The notes under the pieces are model-generated. The model worked only from the letters and a program-made list of their open reading frames with translations, ran no database searches and was not told where the DNA came from. Below, one piece after another: positions 57,465 through 64,000 of a stretch of 64,000 nt of DNA. The position numbers and the translations under genes were made by a program. Each line of letters begins with the position of its first letter. Within the stretch, counting starts at the first letter, position 1. This stretch comes from Hydractinia symbiolongicarpus (Eukaryota > Cnidaria > Hydrozoa > Anthoathecata > Hydractiniidae). The DNA lies in NCBI RefSeq assembly GCF_029227915.1, contig NC_079887.1, forward strand, positions 22,195,650 to 22,259,649. The letters run 5' to 3'.

Positions 57465-60400
57465 ATGATGGATGTACTAAAATTCGCGCTCTTATTTTTG
57501 GCCATTGGTTGTAAGTATTACCTAATTAATTTTTACTGGACTAATATGTTAAATTTCAGAAGATAAATTTTCAACTACCTCATAGTTTGTCTCAGCAGTC
57601 TTTTTCTAGAGAAGATTAAATTGCCCAAGTTAATTAAACTTCAGTGGGTCAGTTTTTTCCACTAGTCAGCAAGAAATATTTTGCAGATGTTCTTTTTGCT
57701 CGAACATTTTTAAAGAGAATCACTAGTGAGAAAGATATCGTATTTACGCAAGATAACAATTTAGATTTTTTTCTGCCTTCGTCTCCAGGGATTATTGACT
57801 TTTTGATATGAGAAAATATGGCGAAAAATGGCAGAAATTCGAGAGACGAGGGGTGGATTTTTTTTTGTTTGTTGGTTGTCGGCAATATTCTCCGAGAAAG
57901 GGCAAAATCTATTCCTTCGTACTTTTAGCGGCAAGTATTAACGACGGATAAGCATACGGTAAAATTTGGGTTGGTTTGGGCGTATTTTGCAACCCATAAC
58001 AGCCAAAGTACAATTTTGTTTCTTCTTTGTCTCTTTTTTTCTACTTCGCCTTCCCAAGGTAATGGAAGACGCTAATATTGTAAGGTGATGTTTATAAACA
58101 ACGATATGTGTGGAAAAAAATATTTTAAGTTCTAAAAGATTATATGTGAAAATGTTAATAGGCCTGGGAACGAGATTTTCAACATATATTTACCAAGGAT
58201 TTCATAACCACCCCTAGATACACCACAAATTAAAATACTCCCTGTGTAGAAGAGTTATTATGCTACAGAAACAAAAAAAAATTGTGTTACTAAGATAAAC
58301 CTTAAAAATCAAAACCGGGGGTAATCATTTAGTCATTCACAACCCGTCTTTTTTTGAATGAGAAAAGTAATGTTAATCAGTTATAATCATATGATCACAT
58401 TCTTAAATTTGTTTTAATTTCACACGTGTTACCCGATCTCGTAACGGGACCCCCTTTTTTCTTTTTTATATTGACATTCCCATGGTCTTTTGTACTGAAT
58501 TGCCATTACGCGTCTTTAACCTTGTACATGGAGTTTCCTCTTTGCTTTCCGAGAATTGACCAGCGCGAAAGAAGAAACCCTGGGGTAGAGGTTGTCGGTT
58601 ACATTTTTCACAAAGGAAAAATGTCCGGCGACCGGCATTGACATTTTTGCGTCAAAGAGTTCAGTATTTTGTGACAGTAATTTTACATAACAATTTTACA
58701 TAACAGTAAAGCTCTACTATGCTCTACTATCACTTTTTAACACCTTAGTCACCAGTGCATCGCTGCAATGCGGAGGACGTACTTTAACTAGTATGTCGCC
58801 GGACACATGGATGTGTTGTGGAGGAAAGCCATACCATAAGAGTTCTAACGTGTTTGCGTGTTGTAATAAAGAGTGTTACAACGCAGTGTCACAGTTGTGT
58901 TGCGGTGGTGACATCTACACAAGAGTAAACGCAAATTCTGCTTGTTGTAATGGAAAGGTTAGAGTTTAAAGTTAATGTTTTTATGATTTTATCCTGAGGA
59001 ACAACCTCTTTAGTGCCTAATGCTTGCTTGAATTATCGATTTGAATACTAGTGCTAGTAAATTCGAAGCTTCTATTTAACCATTAGAAGCCTCCATGTAG
59101 TTATTGGTTGGAAGATAAAGACATCAAGTCCAATACTTAAAACATCGAGCAAAAAATAACTATTTTAAACACGAGCATTTATACTAAAGTTTGCAACAAA
59201 ATTTATTTTTTATTTACTTGTGAAAATGTTCAATCACGAAGTAGCAATCATAAAAAATCCTGTTTCCATTTAGCTAAGACTATGTTTAATATATTTCAGT
59301 ACTTTCAACGAGGAAACAAAGGATGTTGTAATGGTCAAATTCTTGATCTGCGAACACACGACTGTTGCCGCCATGTTAAGTATAGCAGAGATGACGAAAC
59401 ATGTTGCAATGGCACAGTTATTCAAAAAGACAAGTAAATCTATTTTTAGTATCAACCAACCTCGTTCCAACCGCCTGTTGTGTTTTTTGTTTAATCAAGT
59501 CCTCTCCATGCTGATACAAAAAAGAGACGGTCCGCGCTGGGAACAAGATTGATTATTTTCCAGTCACAGTTAACTTTAAATAGAGCTTCTTAATTTTTCT
59601 GCAGATATGGCGAACTTAAAAAGCCCTGGAAACTAAGTTTCACTGGCAGTTTATCTTTTTAAGTTCATATACCACAGTGCTTTCTCGACGGTTTTTTTAG
59701 AACTGGTAAACGTACAGTTTGTTGTGGAAAAAAATTATACGATCCCTTGACAGAGAAATGTTGCGCTGAGAAAGTTGTGGAAGCAGTTGCTGGAGTTCAT
59801 ACTAAGTGCTGCGATTCAACTCCGTATGATAGTCAAACCAAATCATGTTGTAACGAAAAGGTTGGTAATTCGCTACTTTATTATATGCCTATAAAGAAAA
59901 GGTATTTCAATAATTGAACCTTTTAGCCGAAATTTGCAACATTTTTATGGGAACTAAATTATCGTGCGTTTGCGCATTCGCGCAATTATCACGCGCAAAG
60001 AGAATTACGCAAAAACAAGTACGCGATTTTTTTCTAAATATACCAGATTTTCTTGAGTTAAAAAAAATATCTCATACGTATTTACACAAAAATAGATACG
60101 CGCTAAATTTAGCTTAATCCTTGCTTCATCAAAGTAAATGGATGCAAAACAAAATTGCGAATAACATTTACATGAGATTTGTACCGCGCGGCGAACGCGT
60201 GCGATCAGAGTCTTTCGTATTCTAATTAGAAAGCATACTCGTGTGATATTTGCCACTATACATAGACTTCATTTAATACAGGTTATACCACGTGTTGGAG
60301 GAAAAGATAAATGTTGCAATGGCAAAATGATAAATTCACGACACAACATATGCTGTGGCGATCACGCACAACCGCGTGTGTATGGAAAACAAAACACTGG

Positions 60401-61440
60401 CTGCTGTCGCGTGGGAGAACCTGTTGCGCCATCCACGCGGTATGCAGAAGATATTGTAGGTTTGATGAAAGCGAATATCCACAAACGTTCTCATATTGGT
60501 CATTTTATCACATTTGACAAAACAAAGGCGATGTGTTGTTCGGGAAAACTGAACAGAATAAAGTCAGGGAAAAGCACAGGATGTTGCAACAGGAACGCGT
60601 ATGATGTGCGAACAGAGATTTGCTGCGGAGTTAGGGTAAGCAAATGCTTGTTTGCAATTTCTGAGTTGTGCAGGGGACCTTACCCAAAGTGTGAAATATT
60701 TGTAATCTTGTCCTCATAGCCTGCATATTAAAAAAACAAACACCTTGGGAACAAGATTGAACATTTAATGAGTACCTGCAACCGCCTTCCCTGTAAATAT
60801 GCCCTGAGGTCGAGGTTGAACTACCTGCACAAGAAGTTGCTTGTTTCTTTTAAGCATGTTAAATACTTTTTATGTATATGATACTTGGTAATGGCAGATT
60901 CGACCAAACTCCTTATTAGTTTAAATTCCGTATATACAAATAGTCTCGCTATTAACTTTTGAAAAAATGATTACAATAATTGCAAGGGTCCTGGTCACGA
61001 GACTGGGTAGCGCGCTATATATTTTCTCCATATTCTCCATATCTCTACCTTATAATAGCCGTATACTGCCCGTCTGTCAGAAAGATATAGTCGTGCGACA
61101 AAAACATGAAATGCGACATATAAAGGACGGGCGAACATGCGGATTTATCCAAGGGCTACCGACTAATCTTTAAAATTTATATTAAAATTGTTATTTCCAG
61201 ATCTACAAAAAAATACCAGGCGAACAAGAACGATGTTGCGCTGGCAGACCATACAACAGAAAAACTCACATTTGTTGTCATAACGCTCTCAATGCTCTCA
61301 TTCCCGGAGGTGAAACGCATTCGTTCTGCTGTGGCAGGAAGATGTTTGATCGTAGAAAACAGAAATGTGAGAAGGAGAACAAGTTAATCTCACTGGAGTG
61401 CGAGAAAACCGTTCATGCAGGAAAAGACGCAACAAAATAA
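57465..61440 (+). CDS. Galaxin-like secreted dicysteine-repeat protein, complete, 6 exons, 380 aa
   Basis: Exons: 57465-57510, 58749-58957, 59300-59433, 59701-59860, 60282-60635, 61201-61440; phases join to 1143 nt including TAA. The N-terminus MMDVLKFALLFLAIGFTSA is a typical signal peptide. The mature part has 20 Cys-Cys pairs in the galaxin pattern (CCGGKPY, CCNG, CCAGRPY, CCGRKMF), with 4, 3, 4, 6 and 3 pairs in exons 2-6, spaced about 12-20 residues. Galaxins are extracellular matrix proteins best known from coral skeleton; homologues occur in non-calcifying cnidarians. Between the third and fourth pairs of exon 5 a spacer of 40 residues (VGEPVAPSTRYAEDIVG...) interrupts the rhythm. The next methionine (57468) could also start. 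ARPC3 converges from the other strand. Confidence 0.88.
58433..58594. repeat. Pair of inverted CCTGGG(A)ACGAGGTTG-like motifs, galaxin intron 1
   Basis: A minus-strand copy (gatctcgtaacgggacc, 58433-58450) and a plus-strand copy (ccctggggtagaggttg, 58577-58594) face each other about 130 nt apart. Another plus-strand copy lies at 58163-58177. This could be a small inverted-repeat element. Confidence 0.4.
59457..59552. repeat. Pair of inverted CCTGGGAACGAGGTTG-like motifs, galaxin intron 3
   Basis: caacctcgttcc (59457-59468) and gctgggaacaagattg (about 59536-59551) form an inverted pair enclosing about 70 nt, immediately after exon 3. It resembles a miniature inverted-repeat element. Confidence 0.4.
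60743..61004. repeat. Three more CCTGGGAACGAGGTTG-like motifs, galaxin intron 5
   Basis: Plus-strand copies at 60743-60759 (ccttgggaacaagattg), 60802-60818 (ccctgaggtcgaggttg) and 60987-61004 (gtcctggtcacgagactg). The spacing is irregular. Confidence 0.4.
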
Positions 61441-61668
61441 TTTTTTTTAACACACAGTACATTTTCGTGAACATTTTACGTGACCCTAATCAATGATCAA
61501 CTGCGTCAGATTATTTTTGTAAATTTATTTTCATAGATTGCTCTCCGTTTTGATGACCGTGTATTACTTTTAATGAAAAATATATATTGTTTGTAGCTGA
61601 TTCAACAGTTGACTTAAAATCTATGCAACTAATAAGGAAATTGAGATTTAAACATGTATAGAAAAGGA

Positions 61669-61898
61669 AAGTGCACGCATACAATAGAAAGTGCGTGCAA
61701 ACAATAGAAAGTGCGTACATACCATAGAAAGTGCGTGCATAAAATAGAAAGTGCATGCATACAAAAGAAAGTTTGCATGCATGCAAATGAAAATGCATGC
61801 ATATAAAAATGTATGCATACAATAGAAAGTGCATGCATACAAAGAAAGTTTACATGCATACAAAAATGTATGCATACAACAAAAAGTGTATGCATACA
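61669..61898. repeat. 20-bp satellite array 1
   Basis: About 11 units of consensus near gaaagtgcatgcatacaata, rich in the ATGCAT palindrome, with variation in unit length. Because the unit lacks stops on the minus strand, it gives overlapping 83-107 codon ORFs (YACTFYCMH-type repeats) that should not be read as genes. Confidence 0.9.
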
Positions 61899-62079
61899 TA
61901 ATGTATTAAGCAATCTACAGCAGAATTTAAAAGAATGAAGTCTTGGCAATACACTAAACTACTTTCAATAGCAATTTTGAAGCTAAAAATTCTGAAAATA
62001 TTTAATATTTTGGTCTCAGCAACTGAGACTGAGATGGAAAATATAGTTACTTATAAAAAACAGGTAAAAGTTGCCCTTG

Positions 62080-62330
62080 ACAATAAGGGAGCGTTCACAT
62101 ATGGCGTAATCATTTTTTTGTCATTTTTTACTCCCCCCTCCCTCATGTAATCAGTCGTAATCATTTGGTTGACCCCCTCCCAAAATTACGTCATCATCTA
62201 CTTAAACTATGCTGTTAATTTTTTTGATTTGCTTTTGTCCCCCCCTCCCCCATAAACAAACGTAAGCAATCTTAATGACACCCCCTCCCTTCCCCTACTT
62301 GATTACGTAATTTGTGAACGCTCCCTTATC
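62080..62330. mobile_element. Possible small inverted-repeat element
   Basis: ataagggagcgttcacat (62081-62098) and its inverted counterpart gtgaacgctcccttat (62314-62329) flank about 215 nt holding C-rich ccccctccc blocks. The inverted ends match over about 14 nt. No ORF. Confidence 0.5.
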
Positions 62331-62894
62331 ATTCCTTTCCCTTAAAAGAAGCGCAACCTGAACCTCACACCCAGAGCTTTTTAGTTTTTTTACATTGCTA
62401 GGAAATGTTTCTGGCATTTCAAAGTCTAAAAATATTGTTGCAGGGACTAACAACTAGCTTATTATAAAGTAGAAAAAGTATTAAATTCTAACTTTTACTG
62501 AAAGTGAAAACAAAAATGTAGAACAGAATTTTTATTACATGATTATTAAAATTTACAAAATAACAAGAATACAAAAATCACATTTTACGAGCTTCGAAAC
62601 TTGAATAAAAACGCATTTCTTGTTACAAAGCTTAATGGAAGTCGTCGGAAAACAATCTCAAAATGCAATTAAAAAATTGAAAATAGCACGTTTGATTGAC
62701 CTTCTTTTTTCCTAAAATTCTGATATTTGAAGTAACGTGGGTACACAAAAAATTACAAACTAAACACTGCTCTTTCGTAACTGTCGCACCAAGACAAAAT
62801 ACAGCGCTCTAAAATTAAAATCAATGCATTTTATCAAACACATATTTCTTTTTCCTTTCCCCATCCTTCGACACCAAACATCAACATACCTATT

Positions 62895-63781
62895 TTACAT
62901 TCCAGGTCCAGAAAGCGATTTATCCATGAATCTTCTTTTAACAAAACACATCCACCACTAGAAGAGACAAAATTCAAATACATGTATACAAAATTCAAAT
63001 ACACGCATACAAAATTCAAATACATGCATACAAAAGAAAAGATATGCATACAAAAGAAAAGATATGCATACAAAAGAAAAGATATGCATACGAAAAAAAT
63101 GCATTAATACAAACGAAAATGCATTTATACAAACAAAAATGCATTTATACAAACGAAAGTGCATTCATACAAACGAAAATGCATGCATACAAACAAAAAT
63201 GCATTTATACATACGAAAATGCATTTATACATACGAAAATGCATTTATACATACGAAAATGCATTTATACAAACGAAAGTGCATTCATACATACGAAAGT
63301 GCGTTTATACAAACGAAAGTGCATTCATACAAAATAAAATAAAATGCATGCAAAATAAAAAATACATGTCTATGAAAGAAAAATCACTGAAATAAAGATA
63401 AATCTCTAAATGTTTTTAGCATTGTTAACCTTTTCCTAAAGTTAAAGTTTACTTACTTTTGAAGGTTTATTGGTTTGTGGGTCATATACTTTTTCGACAA
63501 TACGTTGACCAAGTTCTTGCCTCATTTGAGTCATGTATGCTCTGCATTGATCTATGAAAGTTTCAAAAAAAGCAAAATTTAGCTATATACATAATATTGT
63601 AACAATAATAGCAGAAAATGTGTTAACATATATTTTCCCTTGAAAGTCACTCACCAGCCTCGTTTCTGTCCTGCGGTTTTCCATATAAAGCATTTAATGG
63701 AAATTTAGCATCACCAGGTATATCAAAATTAAGAATAGACATTGTTGCCATTTCCTTCTTAGCTTCTTCTTTGGATCCAAT
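62895..63781 (-). CDS. ARPC3: ARPC3 (Arp2/3 complex subunit 3, p21-Arc), 3' part only
   Basis: Minus-strand exons: 63655-63781, 63457-63551, 62895-62957 (TAA at 62895-62897); phases join to 94 codons plus stop. The order is IGSKEEAKKEMATMSILNFD, IPGDAKFPLNALYGKPQDRN, then YMTQMRQELGQRIVEKVYDP, and finally WWMCFVKRRFMDKSLSGPGM. These match the C-terminal half of ARPC3 (human 178 aa) almost block for block. ARPC3 is one of the five ARPC subunits that support Arp2/3-driven actin branching. The first 85 or so codons lie beyond the right edge. The last intron (62958-63456) holds a 20-bp satellite array. Confidence 0.93.
62966..63345. repeat. 20-bp satellite array 2, inside the last ARPC3 intron
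   Basis: About 19 units of 20 bp. The first part has consensus near aaattcaaatacatgcatac, then acaaaagaaaagatatgcat, then acaaacgaaaatgcatttat. It starts 8 nt before (on the ARPC3 strand) the acceptor of the last exon. The 68-97 codon ORFs across it on both strands are repeat artefacts. Confidence 0.9.
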
Positions 63782-64000
63782 CTAAAAATAAAACTTGTAT
63801 GCAAACAAAAATTTGTTAGGTTATAATCACCTGACCAATTATCGATGATGAGGTGACAGAACAGCAAGCTGCAATGATAATATTTGTCTTTAGACAGTTG
63901 GTTGTTGCTATGTTTAAAGTTATACCCTCTAGGAATTCTGCATTTTTACAAGATTGCGGTCTTAGCGACCCTGTCAAAGGTACTTGTCGTGTTCACATTA
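63782..64000. other. ARPC3: ARPC3 intron, no exon seen
   Basis: No minus-strand sequence matching the upstream ARPC3 residues was found, so the preceding exon lies outside the window. Confidence 0.7.

Larger units (their letters stand above)
61441..62894. other. Intergenic region between convergent galaxin-like and ARPC3 genes
   Basis: Holds the two 3' UTRs and the first 20-bp array (61669-61898). Between 62080 and 62340 there is an imperfect inverted arrangement of ggagcgttcacatat/gtgaacgctccctta with C-rich blocks (ccccctccc) and tacgtcat/attacgtaa words between them, which looks like a small decayed element. No further gene is recognised; open frames over the array are repeat artefacts. 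Confidence 0.55.

Noticed and set aside
59930-60250. CG-rich words (cgcgcaattatcacgcgc) in a galaxin intron
   Set aside because: Palindromic-looking but no clear ends or second copy; not enough to call an element.
61511-61949. Overlapping minus-strand ORFs of 83-107 codons
   Set aside because: They are the 20-bp satellite array read in three frames; no start context, splice sites or homology.
63044-63395. Three overlapping plus-strand ORFs of 78-97 codons (HTKENAFIQTKMH-type)
   Set aside because: They are the second 20-bp array inside the ARPC3 intron; open because the unit lacks stop codons.

Overview
This is an AT-rich, intron-dense animal nuclear sequence. Every gene is split by GT-AG introns, and mobile-element debris sits between and inside the genes. 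A galaxin-like dicysteine protein, the AT-rich composition, and a clear metazoan neurofibromin suggest a cnidarian, possibly a hydrozoan; that assignment is inference, while the gene identities are read from the translated exons.

Layout. 1-3648: no recognisable gene. 3649-16082 (+): a CCDC62 homologue, 20 coding exons, 521 aa. 16083-17858: short intergenic gap with the leader of the next gene. 17859-53798 (+): a complete neurofibromin (NF1) gene; I assembled 69 coding exons whose phases all join, giving 2629 aa with the RasGAP, Sec14/CRAL-TRIO and PH-like modules and the long helical N- and C-terminal parts. 53799-57464: intergenic, with a dispersed repeat and a short ORF bearing an OTU-like motif. 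57465-61440 (+): a secreted galaxin-like protein, 6 exons, 380 aa, 20 Cys-Cys pairs. 62895-63781 (-): the last three exons of ARPC3 (Arp2/3 complex subunit 3), which runs off the right edge and converges on the galaxin gene. I see no functional operon-like grouping: these are independent genes, although CCDC62 and NF1 lie head-to-tail about 1.8 kb apart.

The NF1 introns hold most of the accessory DNA. These are a tRNA-derived SINE (intron 1), a 5'-truncated antisense LINE tail and a repeat rich in TGACGTCA sites (intron 14), an element of about 830 bp with terminal inverted repeats (intron 20), a second copy of the TGACGTCA repeat (intron 24), a nearly full-length but broken endonuclease/reverse-transcriptase LINE (intron 31, in the middle of the RasGAP coding region), a 22-bp minisatellite (intron 53) and a 32-bp minisatellite (intron 62).

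The most unusual structure is a perfect 56-bp inverted copy of part of NF1 exon 58, in intron 53 of the same gene. The two arms would pair in the pre-mRNA with exons 54-57 in the loop. Also notable are three copies of the TGACGTCA repeat, two related 20-bp satellite arrays at the galaxin/ARPC3 junction (one inside the last ARPC3 intron), and a cluster of short CCTGGGAACGAGGTTG-like motifs around the galaxin gene. I found no wholly new multi-gene system.
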